Source of the DNA: Gonatopus flavifemur
Lineage: Eukaryota; Arthropoda; Insecta; Hymenoptera; Dryinidae
Direction of reading: 5' to 3'
Assembly: GCA_018340375.1 (NCBI GenBank)
Contig: JAFFJZ010000052.1
Span: 1,364,001 to 1,428,000 of the forward strand
DNA: 64,000 nucleotides
The position numbers were made by a program, and so were the translations under genes. Positions 11,267 through 22,398 of the stretch are shown here, piece by piece. Below the pieces are notes generated by a model. It was not told the origin of the DNA. It worked only from the letters and a program-made list of their open reading frames with translations, and ran no database searches. The first letter of the stretch is position 1, and every line of letters begins with the position of its first letter.

Positions 11267-14200
11267 CCTATTGGAAGATTCACCTCAAGGTTGATTGTTC
11301 GCATATCGAGTGCGAACATACGAAGCGAATATGGAACGACCAGCCGACGACTTTCGTATAAGTTTCGGGTTTCCCATTGTTTCTCATATTGTTACAATTT
11401 CAAATTGAATCAACTGCATACTGAATGTCCTATGGATATGTGAATCACGCGCATGTATAACAATCACGGGAGGTAATCGAAGAGAGTTCATTTTGGATTG
11501 GAAACGAGAGGACGACGGTGAAGCGACCTTAAAACGACCAAAGGGTGACTTTTTCGGAAATTCACTGATACTTTCGTTTTTTGATTTGATCGCGATTTCG
11601 TTGACAATTTGTGATTTATATCTTACTTGAGGAAGGCTGTAAGCGCATCATAATCCTATTGGAAGATTCACCTCAGGGTTAATTATTCGCAAATCAAGTG
11701 CGGACATATAAAGCGACTATGAAACGACCAACCGACGACTTTCGTATAAGTTTTAGGTTCCCCATTGTTTCTCATATTGTTACAATTTCAAATTGAATCA
11801 ACTGCTTACTGAATGTCCTATGAATATGTAAATCACGCGCATGTATAACAATCACGGGTGGTAATCGGGAAGAGTTCATTTTGGATTGGAAACGAGAGAA
11901 CGACCGTGAAGCGACCTTAAAACGACCAAAGGGTGACTTTTTCGGAAATTCACTAATACACTCGTTTTCCGATTCGATCGCGATCTCGTTGCGATTCGTG
12001 GTTTATGTCTTACTTGAGGAAGGTTGTAACCGCATCATAATTCTATTGAAAGATTCACCTCAAGGTTAATTGTTCGCAAATCGAGTGCGAACATACAAAG
12101 CGACTATGGAACGACCAACCGACGACTTTCGTATAAGTTTCAGGTTTCCCATCGTTTTTCATACTGTGACAATTTCAAATTGAATCAACTGCTTACTGAA
12201 TGTCCTATGAATATGTAAATCACGCGCATGGATAACAATCACGGGAAATAATCGAAAAGAGTTCATTTTGGATTGGAAACGAGAAAACGACCGTAAACCG
12301 ACCAAAAGGTGACTTTTTCGGAAATTCACTGATACTTTCGTTTGTTGATTTGATCGCGATTTCGTTGACAATTTGTGGTTTATATCTTACTTGAGGGAGG
12401 CTGTCACCGCATCCTAATCCTATTGGAAGATTCACCTCAGGGTTAATTATTCGCAAATCAAGTGCGGACATATAAAGCGACTATGAAACGACCAACCGAC
12501 GACTTTCGTATGAGTTTTAGGTTTCCCATTGTTTTTCATATTGTTACAATTCCAAATTGAATCAGCTACTCACTTAATGTCCTATGAATATGTGAATCAC
12601 GCGCATGGATAACAATCACGGGAAATAATCGGAAAGAGCTCATTTTTGATTGGAAACGAGGAAAAGACCGTAGAGCGACCAAAAGGTGACTTTTTCGGAA
12701 ATTCACTGATACTTCCGTTTTTTGATTCGATCGCGATCTCGTTGACAATTTGTGGTTCATATCTTACTTGAGGAAGGCTGTAACCGCACCATAATCCTAT
12801 TGGAAGATTCACCTCAGGGTTAATCATTCGCAAATCAAGTGCGGACATAAAAAGCGACTATGAAACGACCAACCGACGACGTTCGTATAAGTTTCAGGTT
12901 TCCCATTGTTTTTCATATTGTTACAAATTCAAATTGCATCAGCTGCTCACTTAATGTCCTATGGATATGTAAGTCACGCACATGGATAACAATCACAGGA
13001 AGAAATCGGGAAGAGTTCATTTTGGATTGGAAACGAGAAAACGACCGTAAAGCGACCTTGAAACGACCAAAGGATGACTTTTTTGGAAATTCACTAATAC
13101 TTTCGTTTTTTGATTTGATCGCGATCTCGTTGCGATTTGGGGTTTATATCTCACTTGGGGAAGGCTGTAACCGCATCATAATCCTCGTAACGGTCGTTTC
13201 CTCGTTCGGTGAATCTTTCAATAGGATTATGATGCGGTTACACCCTTCCTCAAGTGAGATATAAACCACAAATCGCAACGAGATCGCGATCAAATCGGAA
13301 AACGAAAGTATCAGTGAATTTCCGAAAAAGTCACCTTTTGGTCGTTTTAAGGTCGCTTTACGGTCGTTTCCTCGTTCCCAATCCAAAATGAACTCTTTCT
13401 GAGTTTTCCCGTAATTAGTATCCATCCGTTCAATTCACATATCAATAGCTCTTTCAGTGAACACATACTCATGCATTCCGAAATAACAATCATATGAAAG
13501 ACAAATTTATCCAACCTGAACATTATGTGAAAGTCGTTTGTTAGCCGTTCCAGGGTCGTTTCGTCATTCTTGTTGAGGTGAATCTTCCAATAGGATTATG
13601 ATGCGCTTACAGCCTCCCTCAAGTAAGATATAAATCACAAATTGTCAACGAAATCGCGATCAAATCAAAAAACGAACGTATCAGTGAATTTCCGAAAAAG
13701 TCACCCTTTGGTCGTTTTAAGGTCGCTTCACGGTCGTCCTCTCGTTTCCAATCCAGAATGAACTCTCTTCGATTACCTCCCGTGATTGTTATACATGCGC
13801 GTGATTTACATATCCAGAGGACATTCAGTATGCAGTTGATTCAATTTGAAATTGTAACAATATGAGGAACAATAGGAAACCTAAAACTCATACGACAGTC
13901 GTCGGTTGGTCGTTTCATAGTCGCTTTGTATGTTCGCACTCGATATGCGAACAATTAACCTTGAGGTGAATCTTTCAAGAGGATTATGATGCGGTTACAC
14001 CCTTCCTCAAGTGAGATATAAACCACAAATCGCAACGAGATCGCGATCAAATCGGAAAACGAAAGTATCAGTGAATTTCCGAAAAAGTCACCTTTTGGTC
14101 GCTTTAAGGTCGCTTTACGGTCGTTTCCTCGTTCCCAATCCAAAATGAACTCTTTCTGAGTTTTTCCCGTAATTAGTATCCATCCGTTCAATTCACATAT

Positions 14201-14334
14201 CAATAGCTCTTTCAGTGAACACATACTCATGCATTCCGAAATAACAATCATATGAAAGACAAATTTATCCAACCTGAACATTATGTGAAAGTCGTTTGTT
14301 AGCCGTTCCAGGGTCGTTTCGTCATTCTTGTTAC
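11267..14334. repeat. head-to-tail then inverted array of ~380-bp repeats
   Basis: Units recur at 11,267, 11,655, 12,042, 12,419 and 12,796 (periods 388, 387, 377, 377) in direct orientation. At about 13,185 the orientation flips, and three inverted units start at 13,209, 13,578 and 13,966, ending near 14,334. Landmarks in each unit are GGAAGATTCACCTCA, a GACGACTTTCGTATAAG stretch in most, CATTTTGGATTGGAAACGAG, GTGACTTTTTCGGAAATTCA and GATCGCGAT. Inverted units 1 and 3 share a variant distal half (GTAATTAGTATCCATCCG) absent from the others, giving an A-B-A pattern. Related words recur at 14,600-14,670. Confidence 0.9.
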
Positions 14335-15838
14335 ATTGCCGCGTCCCTGCTTCGGTGGGCGTGATTAGTTGCTCCCTCACTCCCCTCTTCACCGCGTGTC
14401 CTTTACTCAAGCTCCGCCCCTCACACGTTCCGTTGTACCGAGCCGATTTCCTTCCAAAAATTCCTCTTCTCCAAACGATCCAAACAGTACCTCAATCATC
14501 GAATTTCAGCATTGTTTATGTCAATTGATAGATCAAAGCCTCTACTTAATGATGCTTTTCTGTTTTCTTCCCTACGCTCAATTATTCTTAAAAAACACGA
14601 ATTTTCCTCACGATCGCTTTATGGTCGTTCCTAGGTCGCTTTATTGAACAAAACGACGGTCGCTTTGGTCCACCAGGGAACATCGTTTAATCCGCATCCG
14701 TTTTCCTTATCAATTTGATACAAATTTCAATTTTTTTCACATCTTTAACGATAAATCTGTTGATCCAATTCTGATACGATCAAAATATGATACAGGAGAC
14801 GGATCATAGATCAATTTCGCACGGTGTCCATAGGTCGATGATCTATGTATCAGTGTATACATAAAAAATGCATTGAGTTCGAAAAATGAAGAAGAGATGC
14901 GGGTCAAAGAATGTACTGCAAGATTTTCTGTCTTCAATAGCTGAGTATTCAATCATTCGGTTCCTAATTCGTTTCAATACACGATTCAAACTTCAGTAAT
15001 ATTAACAATTAACCATAAAAGTATTTTTTGTTCCGGATTTTGAATTTGTAGATTAGATAGTACTTATTATCAGGAGAAGATTTCATATCGAAACTTGTGA
15101 ATCGGTTAATTTTCATGGAAATGACATACTTTGTAGACCGAACGATTCATGTCTTTTTGGTATGCTCGAAATGTTGCATTAGCAAAGTGAAACTTCCGGG
15201 TGAGCTCATGAGCCTTGTAAGACACTTGCACTGTAAGAAAGAAATTTCTTCACTGAAGGGAAACTCCACATGAATGCTTGGAAGTAATGAACGCAGACAT
15301 GCTTCGGGAATTTTCCGAATTTCACCGGGAATTCACTGGGAGGTGATAGTAAAAATCTCATAAAGATTGGAGTTTTCAGTTAAGTCCATGAATTTTATAT
15401 ATATATGTCGGAAATTGTTTCCTTATCTCACGATCGGAATTTTTCGGTTCCTGCGTATTAAAAAATTTCGATTATCCTTCATCAGTAAACTCTATGACAT
15501 ACTGGAATGAGTTCTCCTCAGACCTGCGGTATGAGCGGTATGGTTGATTGCATGAGCAAGAGAAAGTGGAACTCACCCAATTTTTTTCCTCTCTCTCTTC
15601 AAACAGTATGTATTAAAAAGAGATATCCTGTCCCAATTTTTCGGATTTTTCTCTCACTCTCTTTTAGATTGTTCTCTGACCGGACCATACTTTAGAAAAT
15701 TGAGAAAGTGCACATTCTGATATATTATAAAGTTTTCTTACAGTATGGGCCTCCTCTATCGCTTCTTTCCGAAGTCTTTAACTATCAGTAAGACAATAAG
15801 AACAGTCGAAAGTGCTTTTAGAAAAATATTTCTTCCAA
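14335..15838. other. non-coding, no exon found
   Basis: The start is GC-richer (CCCCTCTTCACCGCGTG near 14,386); the rest is AT-rich. Array-like words (TCGCTTTATGGTCGTTCC) reappear near 14,610, showing decayed array sequence. Since the next UGT exon starts at 16,173 with a split codon, an upstream coding exon must exist. I looked for UGT N-terminal motifs here and saw none. Confidence 0.4.
14931..15002 (-). repeat. one-ended remnant of a Mutator-like MITE
   Basis: AATTCGTTTCAATACACGAT followed by TCAAACTTCAGTAATAT closely matches the right end of the complete MITE at 30,352-30,566, and the ~35 bases before it also align. The matching left terminus was not found within the expected ~215 bp, so this copy appears truncated or heavily diverged. 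Confidence 0.55.
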
Positions 15839-15846
15839 CTTTTGAT

Positions 15847-15997
15847 GGTAGGGGGTCTTTTGGCCGAAAAAGTTTTTGGCCGAATCGAGATGATTTGACA
15901 ATCGCTAGTCATTCTCTAGTGTTCTCTGAAAGCAACTAGCGATTGTCAAATCATCTCGATTCGGCCAAAAACTTTTTCGGCCAAAAGACCCCCTACC
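15847..15997. mobile_element. hAT-like MITE with 8-bp target duplication
   Basis: A 151-bp element made of two nearly perfect ~63-bp inverted arms around a ~26-base loop. The termini read GGTAGGGGGTCTTTTGGCCG inward on both sides. It is flanked by identical 8-bp direct repeats CTTTTGAT at 15,839-15,846 and 15,998-16,005. An 8-bp duplication is the hAT hallmark (established), but the terminal sequence alone does not prove the superfamily. High arm identity suggests recent insertion or hairpin-driven conservation. Confidence 0.85.
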
Positions 15998-16172
15998 CTT
16001 TTGATCACGTTTTTGCGTTCTCGGATCCTTGTGCGTCTTGGGTCTCTGCAATTTCCACATGGATCTGTCCGATAAATCTGAATGTTTCACATATGTCCGG
16101 AGGTTATCTGAATTATCAAAGTATATGTTCGACCGAGTTCAGAAAGAAAATTCATATATATTACTTTGATAG

Positions 16173-16546
16173 GTATATCATCGTTGGGTTTGCCGCCTAT
16201 AAACCAATATTTTCTTGGTGATCCTCTCCTTCCATCACATCCTTCCAGTTCGATCATGGAGTACAGAGCGGGTTTCAATTTACCACTCATACAAAGGGTA
16301 AAAAATTGGTTGATCATGTGGTTCCACGTGTACAAAATTTTGAACGAATTCATATCGAAGGAACAGGATATCGCGGAACATTATTTGGGCCCCGATGTCC
16401 CAGCCATTGAAGATTTGGAAAAAAATATGAGCTTGATTCTGATGAATCAGCGATCGCTTATTTCCTACGTTAGACCGTACGGACCAAAAGTAATACCCTT
16501 CGGTAGTTTTCACGTGGAATACAGCAAAACTCTTGCATTACCAGAG
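16173..16546 (+). CDS. UDP-glycosyltransferase, internal exon
   Basis: A 374-bp exon encoding the end of the acceptor-binding half of an insect UGT (UDPGT family). Insect UGTs sit in the ER membrane and transfer a sugar, usually glucose, from UDP-sugar to small lipophilic compounds (family knowledge). The acceptor AG is at 16,171-16,172; the first two bases complete a split Gly codon. Readable motifs are ISSLGLPPINQYFLGDPLLP near the start, LEKNMSLILMNQRSLIS, and RPYGPKVIPFGSFHVEYSK. The frame is open throughout. The donor GTATGG follows CCAGAG, ending ...LALPE in phase 0. This joins precisely to DLKNFIDETPEG at 41,744. The 5' exons encoding the signal peptide and N-terminus were not found. 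Confidence 0.85.
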
Positions 16547-17386
16547 GTATGGAACATTCGCGAGGGCGTCACTGACTTTCTCACTGAAAAGATTCGCATT
16601 GATCGGAGAAAAGTTTTGGTATTTTTCAGCTGATGTTGATTTTTTTGCGTTTTCCTAACATAGAATGGTTCAAAATTCATCCAACAACTACGTAGAACAG
16701 TATTTCAAATTGTCTGTGGAATATTGAGTCGGTGCAATCCGCACTTCCCCCACACAGCACAATTCAGAAAGAATTCCTAATATATTCATTTTGAATTGTC
16801 ATAGTTCCAAACGTGACGCGCCGTGTGAGTTTGTTATTGTTAATGTTGTCAGGATATCTCTGAAATATCGCAACCAATCGTGGTAACTCAATACATTCTA
16901 CAGATGTTCTAACAATAAGTCTGAGACGTTTTGAAAGATTTGTGTTCCATAACCCTTTCTGACTTGGCTTGATTCTGATAATGATGGAAACGTTTTTCTC
17001 AATAGTCACTAGTTTCTCCAGCTCCTAGTATGAAGTTTGAATTCTAACAGAATTTTTAGTAACGTACATCACAAGTGACTGATATGTCCATTCCAATGGT
17101 CATAGGGTGTCTATGACTAGTATTGAGTTGGTAGCAACGCAACCAATCTCAGTGTAATGCTATTGTGAGTTTTTTGTAGTGGCAACACTGCACGTATGAG
17201 CGTTGTGCGTGTGCATTAGGGTGGAGCGGAATAAACAAAAATTCTCCGATTCAAATGCCTGACCTCGCAGAAGGTGCTTCAGATTCCAACAAAAAACATG
17301 CAAAAAAAAATTTTCTTATTCATCAATATTTGACCCTCGCGCAACACATTCAAAATTTACAAAAAATCATATTTTTCTACCGTTTT
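16547..17386. other. intronic sequence
   Basis: No coding feature recognised up to the dispersed repeat near 17,101. The last ~170 bases before the LINE (from about 17,215, TAGGGTGGAGCGG...) resume after the LINE at 22,018, so they form one interrupted segment. Confidence 0.4.
17101..17216 (+). repeat. dispersed repeat; empty-site copy of 39,497-39,850
   Basis: The stretch with GGTAGCAACGCAACC, CTCAGTGTAATGCT, GTGAGTTTTTT and GCACTGCACGTATGAGCGT followed by TGTGCGTG closely matches 39,535-39,551 joined to 39,782-39,850. Here the CGCAACC site is uninterrupted, whereas the other copy contains a 224-bp MITE at the equivalent position. The identity of the repeat family is unknown. Confidence 0.8.
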
Positions 17387-17533
17387 ATAAGTAGCGTCCG
17401 GAGTTTAACACTGACCTTCGTACGAATAAGACGTGTTTCTCGTTCCGCTCAAGTATCGATACGTTTACTCTAGACCACTGTGATACAACGGTTTTTGAAT
17501 TTATTATTGAAGGAAACTCTTAACTCAAAAACC

Positions 17534-18304
17534 ATGACTACTCTAGAAGATTTGAAGAGTATCTTAGTAGATTTAAAAAATAAACTTAGTAATGTTGAAT
17601 CAACGACTAATGAAATAGTGAAATCTAATGAGTTGATACGTGAGGATTTGAACAAATATCAGGAAAAATGTAACAAACTTGAAAAGAAGTGTTCTTTCCT
17701 TGATAAACAAGTGAGCAGCATGAACAAGGAAATTGCATACTTGAGGAATAGTCAAAGATCTAAAAATCTCATCATACACAGATTAACAGATACACCTGAA
17801 ACAAATCGAGATCTGTTGTCAACCGTTATTGAAACCTTCGACAAAGTGAAAATAAACATATCCATGGATAACATCGACAGTGTTGTTCGACTTGGTAAAA
17901 TCGAAGGCTCGCGGCCTGTGTTAGTGAGATTCACTCATACACGTGTGAAAAGCAATATTTTTAAATCTGCACAAAGATTTCGAGAGGCCGGCTTATCAAT
18001 ATCGAATGATCTCTCACAAGAGCAACGCGATGCACGCAAAACTCTCAGGAAATATCAAGACCACCTGAAAACCTTAGGAAAAAACTCAATTTTGAAAGGG
18101 AACAAGTTATATATCGATGACATCTTGCACGACGTTTCTACTGTACAAGCACTCTTACAAACAACAGCTCATACATTGACATCTGATATAAGGCAAACGG
18201 ACGGTGGGGATAGTGATGATAGTGAGGATCGCTTACCTCAACTGCCTCTTCTACAAGTCGTAAGAGAGGAGATCGAAATCTTCTATCGCTCCGCGTTTCC
18301 ATAA
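17534..18304 (+). CDS. LINE ORF1 protein, coiled coil plus RRM-like domain
   Basis: 256 residues from the ATG at 17,534 (context AAAACCATGA); an in-frame GTG at 17,480 is less likely. Residues ~1-80 are a heptad-rich coiled coil (LKSILVDLKNKLSNVES, LIREDLNKYQEKCNKLEKK). Residues ~85-220 resemble the L1 ORF1 RNA-binding and C-terminal domain (transposase_22 type): RSKNLIIHRL, DSVVRLGKI, GSRPVLVRF, and SISNDLSQEQRDARKTLRKY. Such proteins trimerise and bind LINE RNA (family knowledge). The C-terminus is acidic (DGGDSDDSEDR). The frame is intact, with ORF2 about 130 bp downstream. Confidence 0.85.
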   Translation: MTTLEDLKSILVDLKNKLSNVESTTNEIVKSNELIREDLNKYQEKCNKLEKKCSFLDKQVSSMNKEIAYLRNSQRSKNLIIHRLTDTPETNRDLLSTVIETFDKVKINISMDNIDSVVRLGKIEGSRPVLVRFTHTRVKSNIFKSAQRFREAGLSISNDLSQEQRDARKTLRKYQDHLKTLGKNSILKGNKLYIDDILHDVSTVQALLQTTAHTLTSDIRQTDGGDSDDSEDRLPQLPLLQVVREEIEIFYRSAFP

Positions 18305-18440
18305 ACACAAGAAATCTTTGTCCACCAAATCAAACACTAATCAGCCGCTTCTTCCGTATCTTGTAAACAAAACTTCGACGGTAAACGATACACCATCAAA
18401 TAATAATCAATAGCAAAGAACGGAACATCATCCCATCCAA

Positions 18441-21400
18441 CTGCGAATTATATTTTGGAATGTGCACGGTTTTACTAATAACTCGGATCTCTCAGACTTT
18501 GCTACGCCGTTGGATATTCGATGTATATGTGAAACGTGGCTATCGTATCCTCTTGCACGTCGGCCCGCGGATATTCAAAGTTACCATCTCATCGAAATAC
18601 CTGCCGTGAAAAATCCCAAAGGAGGAAGACCCAGCGGTGGTATTATCACTATCTATGATGATCAACATTATTCTTCGGAGATACTTCACACTTCACACGA
18701 TTACGTATTTATTAAAATTGAGCATAAGAATTTAAAATTCATTCTCGGTTCTGTTTACTCAAATCCTAGCTCTGATTTCGATAAATTACTAAATAGTTTA
18801 AATGACATAATGTATGGATTATCTACAAAGTACCCTCACTTGGCCATAATTATAGGAGGTGATTTCAATGCCAGGGTTGCAAATTTCAATCAACTAGAGG
18901 AAACTTTAATTATCGATAACCCTAATTTTTACGCTCTTAGATCCTCTAGCGATGGCGAAATTAATAGTAGAGGGAAAAAATTGATAGAGTTCATGGAGAG
19001 TAATGATTTGTTTTTATTGAACGGTCGATCAACAGACGATAATCCTGCTCAATTTACATTTGTGAGCTCTAGAGGCTCATCAGTAATAGACTTGGTTTGG
19101 ACTAACTACACAGGCTTATCTATCATAGAAAACTTCAAAGTACTCGAAGTACCTACTCTATCTGATCACCTTCCAGTTGTGGTTACTCTTGCTGCCTCTT
19201 CCACCTCTCTCTCCTACTCTATTCCTCCTTCCTTCACCTGGAAACCACACCTTGCGGACATTTACAAACATTCTTTTCAATATTCGCCCAACGTGGGTCG
19301 AATCTATAACTCGATTAACGATCTCTCCGAAAATTTGACTGAAACCGTCAAAAGTACCGCCCGAAATATGGGCATGTTTCAGAATAGAAAGAGAATTTTG
19401 TATAGAAGTAAACCATGGTTCGATTGTGAATGTAGATCCCTTAAGCAAAATCTGGCAAAACAGTTGAGAATTTGTAAAAGGCTTAATTTCTCTACGGAAG
19501 CGCTTTCAACCTACTTTAAAATCAAAGTTAGTTATAAAAATGCTGTTAATCAGAAAATAACTGAGTATAAAAACAATGTTGTTCAGCAAATTGCAACAGC
19601 AACAGATTCTAAATCTTTCTGGGGAATTGTAAATAAATACAGGCATCAATCTGCCTCCAAGGAATGCATTGAGCTCAAAACCTGGGAAGATTACATCAAT
19701 ACGTTATATACTAGTAGAAAATTAACTGATCTCACTATTATTGATGTATCAAACCCTGCGCTTGATTCCTGTATCACAGAACAGGAGATAGGAGCCAGCT
19801 TACGAAGATGCAAAAATAGAAAATCCCCTGGTTCCGATGGTATTTGCTCGGAATTTTACATGCATATGCCCAGTAACTGGTTACTTTATCTCAATACATT
19901 TTTCAATAGAATCCTGGCGGAGGAGAGGGTGCCTGACTCCTGGTCGTCTATACACACTAGGATGATTCACAAAAGGGGTGACAAAAAAAATCCTTGCAAT
20001 TATCGACCTATTGCACTGGTAAATGCCATAACAAAAATATTCACCCAAATTTTATACACTCGGCTTAAGAACTGGACAGAGAGTAACGGCATTATACCAG
20101 AATGGCAGTCAGGGTTTAGATCAAAGCGCGGTTGTGAAGACAATCTCTTTGTTCTAAACTCAGTAATTCAAATCCATCTAGCACGCCCCAAGGGCAAATT
20201 ATTCACCCTTTTTGTGGATTTCCGTAGTGCCTTCGATTCTATCCCACATAACATCCTTTGGAGCAAACTACAGACATTGGGACTAGGCCATTAGTTTATT
20301 AAGTTACTTGTAAGTTTATATTCAAAAGCCACTGTTGCCATCAAAACTCAAAAGGGGGTAACAGCGTCGGTAGATGTGACAAGGGGAGTGCTCCAGGGAG
20401 AAATATTAAGTCCGCTGCTTTTCGCGCTTTTTATTTACGATTTAGAAGAATTTATGCGAAAAAAGGGAATAAGAGGAGTCTCAATCTCACATCTAACGGA
20501 AATACTTCTGTTGGCATATGCTGACGATCTTGTTTTATTTGCGGATACGCAGATAGGCATGAAGAAAATACTCGCGGCTTTGTTTGAATACTGCTCTACC
20601 TTCGGCTTGGAGGTGAATGTGGAGAAGACTGGGATAATTGTGTTCAGAAAAGGAGGCCTTGTGCACTCAAAGAAATATTCTCCTTTCCTGTATGGAAACA
20701 AACATATTAACATAATGAATGAATATACTTGTCTTGGAATTCTCTTTTCATCTTCAGCTACTTTTATTAAACATATTACATCTATACAAAGTAGATCTGA
20801 CCAAGCCGTGAGTTCAACTATAGCCATCATAAATTCTATGAAGATGGATTCATGGAAAGGTATAGACACGTTGTTTGATACCTTGGTGAGAAGTATTTCT
20901 ATGTACGGCTCTCACATATGGAGCCTGAGGTACTTGGAGGAGATTGAAAAGACTCAAACTTCTTATTTTAAAAGAATTCTCCAACTCCCTCGTTGCACAC
21001 CTAACTACGCAATCAGGCTAGAAACGGGTAGAGCTCCTCTGTCGACTTATATCTTCGAACAAATCCTCAAATGGATAGAAAAAATAAATAGTATGTCTGA
21101 ACAGCGGTATCCTAAGATCTGTTATTCTAAACTGAAACAAATAACTGATCGTAAATTGAGTACGAATAAGTTCAACTGGATGCTGCAGGTTAGGGATCTG
21201 TTCCGAACCGCTAATTCTCTAGACATTTGGGACGCTCCCTCGCTTTCGTCTATTGTTACAAACAAAAAGAAACTTTTAACTGCATACGGGGAAGCTCTAC
21301 ACGAGAAAGACAAGCACAGAGCTATTCTATCCTCTCATCTGCAAATCTATCCTCACCTATCAATTTCTCAAGGCACACAGAAGTATTTGAAACTCAGGAT

Positions 21401-21749
21401 GAAATGGTCTTTGAAACGCCTTATTGCGCAAGTCCGTTTATTCAATAATATAACTCCTAGAATTATAATTGATTCGGAGGGCCGTAATCTTCCCAACGAC
21501 TCTACTTGCGGTTTCTGTGGTGAACTCTGCAGCCTCGCCCTGTCACATCTGCTGGTTGAGTGTCCTTCGCTCAATTCCCTCAGAAACGAAATTTTGAAAA
21601 ATGATACTCTCCGTTCTGAGCATGGATTTCCTGACCAAGATAATTTAAATGACATGAGAGATCATTGGTTATCGATTCTTGAAAACCCTGATAAATGGAA
21701 ATCTGTTAAAATGTACAAATTTTTGAAAATTATTGCTTCTCAATGCTGA
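18441..21749 (+). pseudogene. LINE ORF2: endonuclease plus reverse transcriptase, one stop
   Basis: The frame runs from LRIIFWNVHGF (18,441) to 21,749, about 1,100 residues. It is interrupted only by TAG at 20,292-20,294, within the RT domain just after LWSKLQTLGLGH. Endonuclease motifs are complete: WNVHGF, CICETWL, GGDFNAR, IDLVWTN and LSDHLPV. RT motifs include KSPGSDGI, NYRPIALVNAITKIF, VDFRSAFDS, and catalytic YADDLVLFAD (about 20,517). A C-terminal zinc knuckle, CGFCGELC...H...C, is at about 21,510-21,570. No ATG precedes the endonuclease after the upstream stop at 18,411; translation may reinitiate or use GTG. No RNase H was seen. Confidence 0.85.
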
Positions 21750-22017
21750 ACGAACTGGAACCTTACGAATATTCGCAGACCTGAATATGTAATTGTACAT
21801 AAACAATGTAATTTGTTTGTACTATGGTTTTTGTTCTCTACCTGTTTTTCTGTTCTTTTTCTCTTTTTATCGTATCAAATATAGTGTTAATCTTAGTAAG
21901 CGATTTATCAAACTATATTATAAAGAAAAATGAGGAATGTTATATACGAATGTTAAACTCCTTGTATAGATCTATAGATCTTAAACAATAAATAAATAAT
22001 AATAATAAGTAGCGTCC

Positions 22018-22398
22018 AACTTCGAGATAGCTACTAATTGATTTTTGCGCATCGTAGTATCTGCATTGACCAATAATTGGTTCATATTGTGTCAAGATTT
22101 GGTACGTAGTAATATTCATTGTATTGAATTCGCCTCCTTTACCTCGTCATATCATATGAATGGATTAAGGTTAATATCCCACGTGTAAGAGAGTTCGAAA
22201 GCGAGCAGATTTTGGAAAACTTCATTCCAATGAATAGCGATAATTGTCGAGGATTCATTTTTGTAACTGGATTTGGTTGTAGGTTTCAAAAATACTCCGT
22301 AATATTTCAGTTTGAATCGATTCCCAAATAGCGATATTGTTGGGGTTTTCCTTTTTGGTCAAACTTATTTACATTTTCAAGAATTGAAGATCAAAAAA
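22018..22398 (+). other. sequence upstream of the multicopy-family pseudogene
   Basis: Continues the segment interrupted by the LINE (17,215-17,386). No ORF of note. It could be the 5' flank or leader of the following pseudogene; no terminal repeat was identified. Confidence 0.35.

Larger units (their letters stand above)
17400..22004 (+). mobile_element. non-LTR retrotransposon (LINE), essentially full length
   Basis: About 4.6 kb with two ORFs, an APE-type endonuclease and reverse transcriptase, and a 3' tail of TAA/TAAA repeats (AAATAAATAATAATAATAAG). It is flanked by 13-bp target duplications ATAAGTAGCGTCC at 17,387-17,399 and 22,005-22,017, which fixes both ends. ORF1 is L1-like and ORF2 ends in a CCHC knuckle. 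The clade (Jockey/I superfamily against CR1) was not assigned. The element has only one visible lesion, so it is fairly young. Confidence 0.92.

Noticed and set aside
11881..14410. Repeated ~90-150 residue frames on both strands within the satellite
   Set aside because: They recur with the repeat unit, switch strand at the inversion, and have no recognised domain; reported as a curiosity, not as genes.
15507..16166. First UGT exon just upstream of 16,173
   Set aside because: Frames here contain the MITE and lack UGT N-terminal motifs and a suitable donor with one-base overhang; could not be supported.
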